Positions 1-13,515 of a stretch of 64,000 nt of DNA are shown here, one piece after another. The position numbers were made by a program, and so were the translations under genes. The stretch's first letter is position 1, and every line of letters starts with the position of its first letter. Source of the DNA: Anseranas semipalmata (lineage: Eukaryota; Chordata; Aves; Anseriformes; Anseranatidae). The stretch lies in assembly GCA_013399115.1 (NCBI GenBank), contig VXAA01003383.1, forward strand, positions 286,637-350,636, given 5' to 3'. Under the pieces are notes generated by a model that worked only from the letters and a program-made list of their open reading frames with translations, had not been told where the DNA came from and ran no database searches.

Positions 1-1690
1 TGGTAAATCTTTTACCCTCACCAACTGCAGAAACAATACTTATGGCTTTCAAATCTACCCAGCTTCTTTTTTCCTAAACCCTAACCTGTGCCCCAACACC
101 TTGTGTTCACTTCAGTCACCCTGTCCAAGAAGGAAAGCTGCAGGGAAGTAGTTAGGATCTGAACTAAAAACACAAGACTGATTCTGCTATGACTCACCAT
201 GGAGACGCTTCCATTCGTCGCTGAACATGCTTGTGTCCGCTTCAATTAACTCACTACTGAACAGAATGGAGCTAAATTGCACAAAGGCATCTTCAGCCTT
301 AGGTCAGCAAGCATCCACATGAGGAATAGATGTGGAACAGCTACTGCAGGCTGCTTCCATGGGCAGTAATGCTGTGCCTCCTCAGGCCCAGCAAACCTCC
401 TGACTCTTGTCTCCCTACAGCCGGAGGCTGCTGGCAGTGACAGAGGCGTATAATCAAATTAGCACATGCCCACCTGCACCGAAAACCTAGAGAATTTCCC
501 AGTAGATTAGGAGCCTGCCTTCCTCATGCCTACTCCTGTGACACTGCCATTCCTGCCTCTCCCTCATTTTTAGTACCAAGTACTTGGGGCAGGTCCCCCT
601 TCCCCACCAGCCCTCTGGAAAATGCCACGAAACGGTCAGAGCACATGGAATTGTGCAGCATCGGCAAAAGGACCAAGGACTGAAGCCTAGATTATCTTCC
701 AAGTGCAGGGGGGGACTTTTGATAAAAGCAGGGCAAGCAACACAAAGACAGCAACATCCACACCAGCTTCCTACCTGCTCTTTTGGACAGCAAAATCATT
801 TCAGACTGCAGGAGCTGCGGGTCTAGCCCTTCCCTTGGTGACCTTGGTCTGGATGCAATGTCACAGACACTGTGCCTTGTGCACAGGCACTATTTTATGT
901 CCTGCCTGAGTCCAAGGGAAGGTGTGGTGCAGTGGAACAGTGGGTTTGGGGTGCAAGGCTTATCACCAGAATAGGTGAGAAACAGGAGCACAGGCAACTC
1001 CACTCTCACCCTATCTCCTCCCTGTTTGTCCACCTTTCCAGATGCTCCTTTCACAGTTGCTGCCCCTGGACTCTGAATCCGCGCAGGCCGAAGAGGACAC
1101 AAAGGAGGAGGGGTCCAGCTTTGGACCTCAGCTGCTCTCCTCCACCCTCCGGTTCCTCCCATCTGGGGCTAGAGCTGCCCGTCCCCCGCTCTGGCGCAAG
1201 ACTCTCACCAACCGCAAGTGGGCACTCTCCGGAGATTGGGCCTGGAAGGCCATGCCCAGGGGCTGCTTTGGGCTGAAACTGGATCGAATCGGGACCTTCA
1301 GTGGTTTGGGGTGTTAGCCCTGGAGAGACTCGGAGGTGAGAGGGCCAGCAGTGAGGGGTCAGCAAAGTGGGCATATGTAAGGGGAGACCTCAGAGCGTGA
1401 ATTGTGGGGAGCGCCTGGAGCGAGGGAGAAAGCAAGCTGGCCCCGGGGTGGGTGGCAGGGCAGAAAGAGCTGACTGCTGGCGGGGCAAATGCAGCGAGCT
1501 GGGACGCTCCTCTCGTGGACACAGCAGCACTGACCTTCGTGCTGCCCCAACTGTGGGGGGGCCGCAGGGCCCATCTGGTGCCAGGAGAGCCGGCTGGCTG
1601 CTGGGCAGCTCACCGGCCTTGCTTGTTCGCAGGCGAATGAGACGAAGCCTGCAGAGGACCAACTCGGGACAAGACAGGAAGGAGCACGGC
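1..1690. other. Spacer upstream of GAPDH, no gene recognised
   Basis: Mixed-composition DNA. The reading frames here are short, overlap on both strands and show no recognisable domain or consistent splice-flanked exon. NCAPD2 lies upstream of GAPDH in other vertebrates, but I could not match this stretch to its 3' end. An acceptor-like site near 417-420 is followed by a short open stretch that soon stops, which is too little to call an exon. Confidence 0.5.
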
Positions 1691-2170
1691 ATGCCGGCGG
1701 CTGGAGCCCTGAAGCCCGGGTGAGGAGCGAGGAGGAGCCGCGTGGCGCTCCTGCTGCCCCTCGGCCTCCTCCTTGTGCTTGAGGACTCGCTCGGTAATTA
1801 AACAGAGCTGTATTAACTGTCGTGTCCGAGCTCGCAGCAGCACCTCCACGAGGGGCGCTGGCAGCGCGTCAGGCCCGGGGGCTGTGCCGGGGCCCTCACT
1901 CACGACACCCATCACTCCCACCCCAGGCCGCCGCCGCCCGCCGGGAGGTGGCGGCAGAGCCCGCGGCACGGCTTCGGCTCCATCGTCGGCCCCAGCGGTG
2001 GCACGGCCCCCACGCGCGGGGCCATTTTGGGTGCACGCCGCCATTCCGGGTGGGCCGGGTAGCACGCGCGGCCTCAGGCCGGCGCTGCGGGGCGGCTGCC
2101 AGCCGGGTGAGGGGGCAGGCGGCTGAAATATCGATCGTGGGCCCCGCTCGGGGGCACGGGGCTGCTGTGT
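1690..2170. promoter_or_regulatory. CpG-rich island with paired YY1-like cores
   Basis: This stretch is strongly GC- and CpG-rich compared with its flanks. Two GCCAT cores, at 2021-2025 and 2040-2044, lie 19 bp apart in the same orientation and resemble the YY1 core found in many avian and mammalian CpG-island promoters. No TATA box or associated coding exon was identified. It could be a distal promoter, an unannotated transcript start or an enhancer. The CpG richness is visible; the function is inferred. Confidence 0.4.
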
Positions 2171-2879
2171 TGGCTCATCCTGCCCGCACTCTGCCCCCCT
2201 GCGCAGAGAGCCGCTGCTGTGTTTGCTGAGCAAACAGAGGGCCTCCTGTGTGTGCAAGGGGTGCCCAGCCAGCTCCCCCGACCCCACGGCCAGCTGCTGG
2301 CATGGGTACAGGGGGGCTCTCCCCACCGAGGGATCACAGCCCCTCCATCTCCGCTGCCATGCCACACCAGCCATCCCCCCCTGGCCTTTAAGAAAAGGTC
2401 GTAACCTCGGCCGGGGCTAAACTTAGCTGCCTGCCCCTCCATGCACCGGGAATAGCAGCTGTATAAGGAGAGTTGGGTTACGTACGAGCTGCGTGACCCC
2501 TCACTAGAACCCCCACAGTATCCTCCCTCCCCATCCTCGGAGCCTAGCTGGAGTCCTGCTAGGCTGAGCCACGAGGGAGGCCGACTCATCCCTCCACATC
2601 TGAGTCCACATCCACATCCCATGCACTCCCAAACTTTCCTCCTCCTCCTGGGCACCAAATTTCAGGTGTCTGCTCCCTGGGACCCCCCCTCCCCAAAGGG
2701 TTGGAGGCTTTCAAGCCTAGCATGGGTCTGTCCCACAGTGCCCAGGCTTGGTTTGCACAGGCCCTGCTGCTTCCCAGCAGAGCACGCTGAGCCAGGACAG
2801 CACAGCTTGGAGAAGCTCCTCAGCACGCAGGGTGGCAGCTGGGCCACAGTGGCTGTCACGTGGGGAGCACTCCCTCCCC
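2171..2879. other. Spacer, no feature recognised
   Basis: Moderately GC-rich DNA between two CpG-rich patches. I see no splice-flanked exon, repeat family or motif that I can support. Confidence 0.5.
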
Positions 2880-3475
2880 ACACGCCAGACCCGGCCGGCC
2901 GGCAAAAGGCGGGCTGAGGCGGCGGAGGCACGCCGTCAGCTCGGGGCGGTGGGCAGGATTTCCGCCGTCACGTCCCGCGGGTAGCAGCGGCGCCGCAGTT
3001 CCTCATTAACATGGTCCTCACGCGGTGCCGCGCAGCCTGCCGGGCACGCAGCCGCATTCAGAGCACGCCTGGCTAAACCCATCCAGGCGAGCGAGAGAAA
3101 GGCGGAGGGGCTTCAGAGCGGAGACCTGAGGCCAGCCCTGCTCCCTCCCATCATGTTGGGGGGGGTACAGGCCTGGGGACCCGCTGCTCCCTCGGTGTGT
3201 CCCCAGCAGCGTGGGGACCCCACTGCCGCCATGTGCGAGGGCAGAGGAAGGGGGAGTGGGGCAGGCTTGCAGCCCGGCACAGCCATCTCCTTTGTTACCC
3301 GTCTGCCCGTGACAAGGAGAGCACACCATTCCCTGCGGTGCGTGCAGCAGCGAGCCCGCAGGTGCTAGCCCCCCTCTGTCTGCGCACAGCCCGCAGCCAC
3401 CGCACCGGGGGCCACAATCGCCTTGTTTCGCCTAGCTCTGGCTGCGGACAGCCCGCCACCACAGGCCCCGCGAGG
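2880..3475 (+). promoter_or_regulatory. GC-rich DNA running into the GAPDH 5' gap
   Basis: CpG-dense sequence with several GC boxes leads directly into the N gap. The first visible GAPDH coding exon (4872) already starts at codon 9, so promoter, exon 1 and start-codon exon must lie close by, most likely in the gap. This stretch is therefore probably the distal promoter part of the GAPDH island. I see no GAPDH start-codon exon here: a short reading frame encoding the residues before the first glycine-rich motif is absent. Confidence 0.5.
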
Positions 3476-4289
3476 NNNNNNNNNNNNNNNNNNNNNNNNN
3501 NNNNNNNNNNNNNNNNNNNNNNNNNNNNNNNNNNNNNNNNNNNNNNNNNNNNNNNNNNNNNNNNNNNNNNNNNNNNNNNNNNNNNNNNNNNNNNNNNNNN
3601 NNNNNNNNNNNNNNNNNNNNNNNNNNNNNNNNNNNNNNNNNNNNNNNNNNNNNNNNNNNNNNNNNNNNNNNNNNNNNNNNNNNNNNNNNNNNNNNNNNNN
3701 NNNNNNNNNNNNNNNNNNNNNNNNNNNNNNNNNNNNNNNNNNNNNNNNNNNNNNNNNNNNNNNNNNNNNNNNNNNNNNNNNNNNNNNNNNNNNNNNNNNN
3801 NNNNNNNNNNNNNNNNNNNNNNNNNNNNNNNNNNNNNNNNNNNNNNNNNNNNNNNNNNNNNNNNNNNNNNNNNNNNNNNNNNNNNNNNNNNNNNNNNNNN
3901 NNNNNNNNNNNNNNNNNNNNNNNNNNNNNNNNNNNNNNNNNNNNNNNNNNNNNNNNNNNNNNNNNNNNNNNNNNNNNNNNNNNNNNNNNNNNNNNNNNNN
4001 NNNNNNNNNNNNNNNNNNNNNNNNNNNNNNNNNNNNNNNNNNNNNNNNNNNNNNNNNNNNNNNNNNNNNNNNNNNNNNNNNNNNNNNNNNNNNNNNNNNN
4101 NNNNNNNNNNNNNNNNNNNNNNNNNNNNNNNNNNNNNNNNNNNNNNNNNNNNNNNNNNNNNNNNNNNNNNNNNNNNNNNNNNNNNNNNNNNNNNNNNNNN
4201 NNNNNNNNNNNNNNNNNNNNNNNNNNNNNNNNNNNNNNNNNNNNNNNNNNNNNNNNNNNNNNNNNNNNNNNNNNNNNNNNNNNNNNNNN
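3476..4289. other. Assembly gap (814 N) over the GAPDH 5' end
   Basis: A run of N. By elimination it should contain GAPDH exon 1 and the 23-nt coding part of exon 2 (start codon to codon 8). Long reading frames crossing the N run are artefacts. Confidence 0.95.
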
Positions 4290-4416
4290 GGGGGGGGAGG
4301 CGAGGCGCAAGGTCACCTGAAGGGCGTGGGGGTGGGCAGCTGTGCACCCCCCACGCTCCCCACAGTGCTGCATGGAGACCCCCTGCACCCGGGATTAACG
4401 GCCCCGGGGAGGGCGG

Positions 4417-4454
4417 GGTGCTGAGTCACTTCCCCGCAGAGACAGGGTGAGTCA
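4417..4454. promoter_or_regulatory. Two TGAGTCA (AP-1/NF-E2-like) sites in GAPDH intron
   Basis: Perfect TGAGTCA heptamers occur at 4422-4428 and 4448-4454. The first is preceded by GC, giving the extended TGCTGAGTCAC form preferred by NF-E2/NRF2-Maf dimers. They lie in GC-rich DNA of the intron just upstream of the first visible GAPDH exon, a usual place for promoter-proximal elements. Occupancy is inferred. Confidence 0.4.
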
Positions 4455-4848
4455 CCCCGGAAGCACCGGCACTGCCGCCGTGGCCCAGTCTCCATTGGGG
4501 GGGTCCCCTGCACCCCAATGCAGGCTGTGGGACCAGTGGCTCCCCATCAAAAGGTTGCCAGGTGGATCATGTGTCAGCAGTGCCCCTGGGAATGTGACCT
4601 TCTCCCACCCTGCTGAGGAGTAACTGGATCCCTAGGGCCCTTAGTAAATTTAGCACCTGACCTTTCTGGCGTGGTTGCTCTGGCTGGGGGTCGCCCTTAA
4701 TTTTTAACCATGGCTTCTTGGCCTTTGGACGCTGCTGTTGGACTCCATCCTGCCCTTCCAGGCAGGGAGTGGTGGATGTTCCTGAGGGAAAGCAGTGGAG
4801 TAGGTTCTGCCATGCCCAGTCAGGCATGTTCCTTGCTGCTTTTCCTAA

Positions 4849-7605
<2,757 letters not shown>

Positions 7606-7836
7606 GTCAAGCACACAGACTCCCTGCTGCCTAGGGAAGCAGGACCCTTTGTTGGAGCCCCTGCCCTTCACCACCGCTCAGCTCTGCATCCTGCAGTGAG
7701 AGGCCAGTTCTGTTCCCTTCTGTCTCCCCCACTCCTCCAACTTCTTCCTCCACCTGGGGGAGGTGGAGAGGCTGATAGAAACTGATCTGTTTGTGTACCA
7801 CCTTACATCAATAAAAGTGTTCACCATCTGAAATGC
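7606..7836 (+). terminator. GAPDH: GAPDH 3' UTR and poly(A) signal
   Basis: The 3' UTR is about 230 nt, follows the TGA at 7603-7605 and is C/T-rich. A canonical AATAAA lies at 7810-7815, so cleavage is expected around 7828-7836. The short UTR fits a constitutively expressed gene. Confidence 0.85.
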
Positions 7837-10540
7837 CTTGTCTGTCTCAGTGGGAAATAAGGAATTCAGTGAATGTTAGGTGCCTGCTTTAACATGGGTC
7901 CTGCCAGCCTAGATGTAACTGCTGGGCCAACTTTAACAAGTGTACTACATTGTTCTGTGCCCAGTGCTGTACTGACATGCTAGGGCTGTGAACCCAGGCA
8001 GCAGACATGGGGAATGCCAGCTGTTGGTTTGGACAACTCTGGTCATGCATGGGCAAGGAGCAGTCCTGGGATATGTGATATGTAAAGAACAGCAAGTGCC
8101 CAGCTTCACTGAGTGCAAGGCTGCTGTGCATGGAGCTGTGGTATGCAGGTTAGTGAGCTACCTGTGCCTCTGGGGAGGGATAGGACTTCTGCCCTTAAGC
8201 CAAAATAAGGTGTGGTGCAGGACTGTGAGTGCAAGACTGCTTTGTGGTAGAATGGAAAGCAACTCTGCTCTTCCATCCACCTTCCAGCTTTCTGGATTTG
8301 CTTGTCTGATGGGTGCATGCAGAATAAAGTGCTGAGAAATGGCTTTGCTCCCATTTGATTTGGCAAAGTGGCACAAAAAGCAGGAGTTGTTTGTTTTCTC
8401 CCCCTTTCTTACTAGCAATGTTACAAAGAGGATTTTTCATTTGCTTTTACACTGTTCAAAGTGAAGGAAATTGCTCTGTAAGAAATATCTGCCTAGGGGC
8501 AGCTCTGAGGCCTGTGTTCCTGTGGTGGTATAGCTAGAATTAAGCACAGCCCTGACTGCAGGAGTGGCAATTGTAGTTAAGCTTCTGAGCAGTAAATCTC
8601 TGCAAGTATCAGCCCTCTGCCAGGAACTACATTACCTCTTCATGGAAGCACTGCAGAGCAGGAGCTGAGCCTTCCCTGACCTATGAATGGTAGGGCAGAT
8701 AAGCAATGCACTACCCCCAAAACTGTATGGCCCTCCCATTTTTTTCTGTTCAATTTGCTGGGGCTGTGAGCCATATCAGCGCTGCTGTATTGCTGTCTAT
8801 GTGGGAGGTAGTCTGGAGCCCAACTACTTTTAGAGCCTGATCTAGAGCAAGGACTTAGGCTGGAGTCTCCCAGGACCAAGACACGTTAGAACCACTGGAC
8901 GTACAGTTTCCTGGAGCTGCTTATCTCGAGTGGTATAGCTGTGTAAAAACTAAATGTTTATTGGACTAGAGGGCAATGACTCAAAGTTGCTTTGCTCAAA
9001 GAAAATAGGTTGAATAACCTGTCTCTGGACTTACAGTACAGGCTGGGACTCCAAGCAGCCTCTTAGCTTTGGGATGGCAGCAATGCCAGGCTTGCCCTGT
9101 AAGCAGCCGTGTAGGAGATCTAGGTAACTCTGGAGTTAAATCATAGCTGCCAGATGGTCTTCAGTTGTGATGGGGCTAACCAGAGGCAGCCCTCCTGTGG
9201 AGGTGGATTTCTCCTGTGGAGTGGGGTAGCCTACAGCCCTGTCAGGCTTCCAAATGCACTTTGTGTGGGTCCTATCCTGTCTTTAATTGTTGTGCCTGGG
9301 TGCTTTGAATGGCTGGCCTGTGTGCTACTGCCTGCAAATCTGCATGCAAGTGGGCTCCTCGTCTGATGATATGGAAGTGCTGAGAGGCTACTGAAACACC
9401 TTGAGGGGGAGATGCCTATTTTCCCATGTAAAACAAAGATATTTTGAACTGTGTATCCTGGTTTTAAAGTAGGAACATTTTAAAGAGTCACCTTTTCCAT
9501 CTAAGAAGCCTTACATTTCCTGAGCAAGCTAAGGCTGCCTGAAAAATTCACCTAGAGCAAAATCACATTATTTCTCAAGGAGTCCTATCAAATTACTGTG
9601 GGAGTGAGAGCAAATTAATACAACCCTGGCGGGTGGGGTAGAGTAGGGAGGGGAGGAAGACTACCAGTTGTTCTGAGGAACAGCAATTGCTGTGAATGCT
9701 TTGGATAAAAAGATTGGTTCTGTTTTCATTAAAATACTATTTCAACCCATTTGCAATCTTGCTCGAAGTTACTGGAAGAATGATACAGGCAGCTAGGGGG
9801 AGCAAGCTGGAAATCACAGAATTTAAAACACGTTTGCTCTTGTATGGAAATAGTGAGAGAGAGCTTGGCAAAACAAGCCGTGCAGCCCTTAGACTGCCTG
9901 GAGGGCTCAGTTTCCTGTCTCATCCTACAAGCTCCCTAGCTGCTTCCTCTAAATCTTGATTTTGCATCCAGACACCGTGCCTGCAGATGGCACCACAGCA
10001 AGGCCTCTCTGGACAGATGGAAAAGCTAGCTCAGTGTCCAGCCACCACTGGTGCCACGCTGTCCAGGAACTGCAGCTCTGTCCTAAAAATTGATTTTTAA
10101 AATAAAAAAACATTATTGTCAATTTGAAAGATTGCCATTGGGATAAAGAAGGGAACTCTGCTGTTGCAGCTGACTCTCACTCTGTAGAAGAGTTTTTGAC
10201 TATGCAGAAGAGCTCTAGGTTTGCTCTTAAAACATTTTGAAGGAAAACTCATAGAAACGACTGCTCAGGGGAGGCAGGCTCTTGGACCAACATAAAGAGG
10301 CTCTTGCTCAGCAAAGGAGCTAGAAGCAATCATGCCACTCTGCCAGGACAAACCGGCTCCAAGAACAGCTACAGTTAGCCAGAAACCACCCCGGCTTAAG
10401 AACTTCTGAGCACAGCTGGGAGGAGGAGGTACCTGTGAGACAGGTTCAGTCCTATGCAGGGTTGTGCTGACACAAAGCACGTCAGCAGATCTGAGGGACA
10501 ACATCTCCAACTAGCAGCCAACCATTTCTAGGGGTGGTCA
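7836..10540. other. Spacer downstream of GAPDH, no gene recognised
   Basis: Unique-looking DNA with only short, unconnected reading frames. I see no splice-flanked exon, CR1 fragment or RNA gene. It separates the convergent GAPDH and IFFO1 transcription units. Confidence 0.5.
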
Positions 10541-12253
10541 ACTGCACCTTTTTTTATTTTTTATTTTTTTAAGAGCTTCAAATGAAGTTGTGCTATGGTA
10601 ATTAGCAGTGCTGTTAGAGGAAAATGCCCTTTTATGGCAATTTTAAATGTTAAAATAATTTAATACATCACTGGCATTTGCACACAGTCATTACTCCCCA
10701 AGAAATGGCTACAGTTGTCCTCAGACCACCTTCTGATGTCAGCATGAAACTTCAGCCTTAACCAAGACGTTATGTAGTAAAAAAATCATCTTCAGCAGAT
10801 GTGAAAACTAGTTCATGCTACCCAAGTATCACACCAAAATTTAACAAAATGGCCACTGCATAAGCACAGTAAAAAAAGCCATGGCCACTCAAATTTACTC
10901 TGTCCACTTCTGAAGTAAACTAGTTGCTGAGCAAATCAATCAAAAAGATCTGTGCAAGGAAGATACAGGTCTTGGCTAGAAAAGACTATGAGGCAATGCA
11001 CATATTGGACATTTGTACAAGACAAACACCTTAAGTGACAACATTTCAAACTCTTTTTTTGTAACAGATGCCATTCACAAAACACAGGTTCACGACTTGA
11101 AGTCATAGTATGCAAACAGTAGCGTGTGCACAGTCACTCACAAAAAGCAGGCATTTCATCAAAAACAAACTGCCCACATTTTGGCAATCTTACTGTATAT
11201 ACACTGCAAAACCAAATAAGCTGTTGCTTACTCTTGTGAGCTGAATATAATTTCTTACTATGGCACAGCTAACTTACCTCCATGTATTATCTTACTATAG
11301 CAGTGTCATCTTCTCGAGGGAATTATTTTCAATTAAATGTACATCTCCTAGAAGAAACAATAGTAATGTGTTATACTTTACTGCATAAGATTCAAAAAGA
11401 CAGCCTTCAAGAGCAGAAGCTGTAATCAAATGAAAATAGAAGAAAAACTCATAAAAAAACATCAAATTAAATTTAAAAGAGCCTAAAAAGGCAGATTTTT
11501 TAGGAAACTATGTGACAAATAAAAAAACATAGTATTAAAATCTTTTTCAAATGATCTCAGACACAGGAAAGCTGCCAAAGAGCCATAAGATGGAATGGGA
11601 GCAACTAGAGAAGGCCACAGTAGAAAAGTAAAAGCGATGTTGTTGCCATCAGTAGGAGTATTCCCAGATAAGAGATTTTTTCCTCAGCAGAGGTAAAAGA
11701 CAAAGACACCATTGCAAACTGAAGTGTCAGGACTTGTGAACATGTCAACAATGTGGAGCAGCAACCTGTCAGTACCAAGTGTCAATCTCAGATGGCACGA
11801 AACAGATGAACAGTTACCTATGCTGTAATTCATTATGCACATCAGCCCCGACACCAGTGTGTGTGTGTGTGTGTAGAAATTTACAGATGTGATGGCAGAT
11901 TTTAGAAAGGCTCACCAAGGAGTCCAGAAACTAGAGAGAAATATCAGTTTGATCTCTGTCTCAGGCAACTCAGCGGAAACCCAGCATGAAGAGTTAGCAC
12001 CTGGTTGACAATGAATCAGTGGTGTAGGATCCATGGTGCTTTCATTGCAAGAAATTATGCCTCCAAGACCTGTTTGCACCCTTGGATGCATTTGTCAATG
12101 TGACTGTTAGTAAGGGTAAGCCATGTGTTGAAGAGCAACGGGATTTAGAAAAAGAGCAGCTAAACCTTTCAAAGGTAGTTTGTAATTGCCAGCTTTTTGG
12201 TTACCAGGCTGGGTGCTGGTGTATGTGTTGGACCCCAAGCACTCACTAAAGTC
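10541..12253 (-). other. AT-rich 3'-UTR-like tract on the - strand
   Basis: Read on the - strand, this AT-rich tract follows the stop codon of the short frame at 12254-12364. It ends in A-rich sequence with AATAAA-type hexamers (complement of 10548-10572). Its texture resembles a vertebrate 3' UTR or a decayed poly(A)-tailed copy more than the surrounding spacer. A (GT)n run lies near 11860-11875. No homology could be assigned; this is inference from composition only. Confidence 0.25.
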
Positions 12254-12364
12254 TCACTGAACGCACATGGCCTCCAGCCTCCGCATCTCCTCATAGTCCT
12301 TGTATGACTTTCTCAGCCTGATTAAACAGCCATCTAGTTCATCCTCATGGGCAAAAATTCTCAT
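12254..12364 (-). other. Short coding-like frame, possible last exon of an unidentified gene
   Basis: A 36-codon frame on the - strand runs from an ATG at 12362-12364 to a TGA at 12254-12256. Its predicted peptide is charged and helix-like (central part LRKSYKDYEEMRRLEA) and differs from the low-complexity translations nearby. About 210 bp upstream (complement of roughly 12561-12595), a second stretch reading ALERLRKQQPH ends at a GTGAGT donor in compatible phase. The acceptor before 12343 is poor. I do not recognise the protein. It could be a terminal exon, a relic of a lost gene or chance. Confidence 0.2.
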
Positions 12365-13373
12365 TCATTTTTTTTTGAGGAGCAAAATAGACCAAATTTT
12401 TCACTCTCAAAGCATTTATCGCCAGCCTGGAATCAGAGTTAGGACTCTTTGCTCCACCTACTCCACAATGTGGTGTAAACCAGGACAAAACACACCGATG
12501 CCACACAGGAATAAAAGATGTTTAAAGACACCATCAGCTTCAGTATCTGGCTGAGAACTCACATGAGGCTGCTGCTTCCTCAGTCTTTCCAGAGCTCCTG
12601 TTGTCCCAGATACGGTCAGACACTATTATTTCTTGCTCTTAGATTTATCTATGCATAGCTTACATATTGGTTTTGGTAACAGAGCCTATATTTTAGCCCT
12701 ATTTAGAAACTTAAATAATGAAATTATATTTCAGTGCCTCTCAGCATTTTGTCTGAGGCATTTACCCCTTCTGAGACTCTTGGGATATTATCTCTACGTA
12801 TCAAAAATGGTAACAGATTTGTCTGTCAACTCCTTGACCCTCCATGTCTGTGCAGACTTTTTCCATTCTTTCCTGATTTTTACCCTCCTCTCCACTGGTT
12901 TCTTATTGGTTTCTGTACATGGGCTGTCAGGCTCATCACTGAGGCCATTTTTCTCCCATCCACCCAGTCATTTTTAAATGAGCCTTTCCCAATTCATTTA
13001 AAAATTGACATCAGCAAACCACGAATTTCAGCAACAAGCACTTTTTCATCACCAATGAGGTTAGAGTGCTTTATAAAACAATGTTTGCAAAAAAGCAGCT
13101 GCAAAGCTATGCTTTTTTCCAGGGTCACTCACTCCATCTCCCCCAAGCAGCCTCAGGCATTGTGCAGTGGCTTGGTCACACCACAGTACCCGGCACATCT
13201 ATCTGCATCAGAGTGCTCTAGGTCACCTGTGCCTGGAAAAGTTAAAAAGTGTTCATCCCAAGAAGATCCTGTCAGGGAGTCTCCTTAATTACTAATGGCC
13301 TGGAAAGTGCTTCATCATTCCCCTATGACCACATTCTGCTCTTTCCAAATACAGAACAGATACCTTATGAGTA

Positions 13374-13446
13374 CTTCTCTCTCTCTCTCTCTCTTTTTTT
13401 TTGTCTCATTTAGGCNCTCTCTCTTTTTTTTTTGCCTCATTTAGGC
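13374..13446. repeat. Duplicated CT/poly-T block around a single N
   Basis: A CT microsatellite plus a T-run and the word CATTTAGGC appears immediately before the N at 13416 and again, with small changes, immediately after it. A direct duplication of about 30 bp across one N suggests that two contig ends overlap and were not merged, rather than a true tandem repeat. Confidence 0.6.
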
Positions 13447-13515
13447 TTTATATATATATATATCTATATATTTCTCTCTATATATATCTTGACTGATATA
13501 TACATATCAGTCAAG
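13447..13515. repeat. TA microsatellite followed by a perfect hairpin
   Basis: An interrupted (TA)n tract at about 13447-13487 is followed by a perfect inverted repeat at 13488-13515. The two 12-bp arms (13488-13499 and 13504-13515) flank a 4-base loop. It is a cruciform-prone site in spacer DNA with no link to a gene. Confidence 0.75.

Noticed and set aside
1610..2374. 254-codon - strand frame over the upstream CpG island
   Set aside because: The translation is Gly/Arg/Pro-rich and typical of GC-rich noncoding DNA. There is no domain and no splice support.
4428..4446. Acceptor followed after 7 nt by a donor in the GAPDH intron, looking like a micro-exon
   Set aside because: It would not encode the missing residues and would break the 333-codon total, which is already satisfied by the 23 nt expected in the gap.
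3197..4450. Long open frames crossing the first N gap on both strands
   Set aside because: They are open only because N codons cannot be stops; the flanking translations are low-complexity and unrelated to GAPDH.
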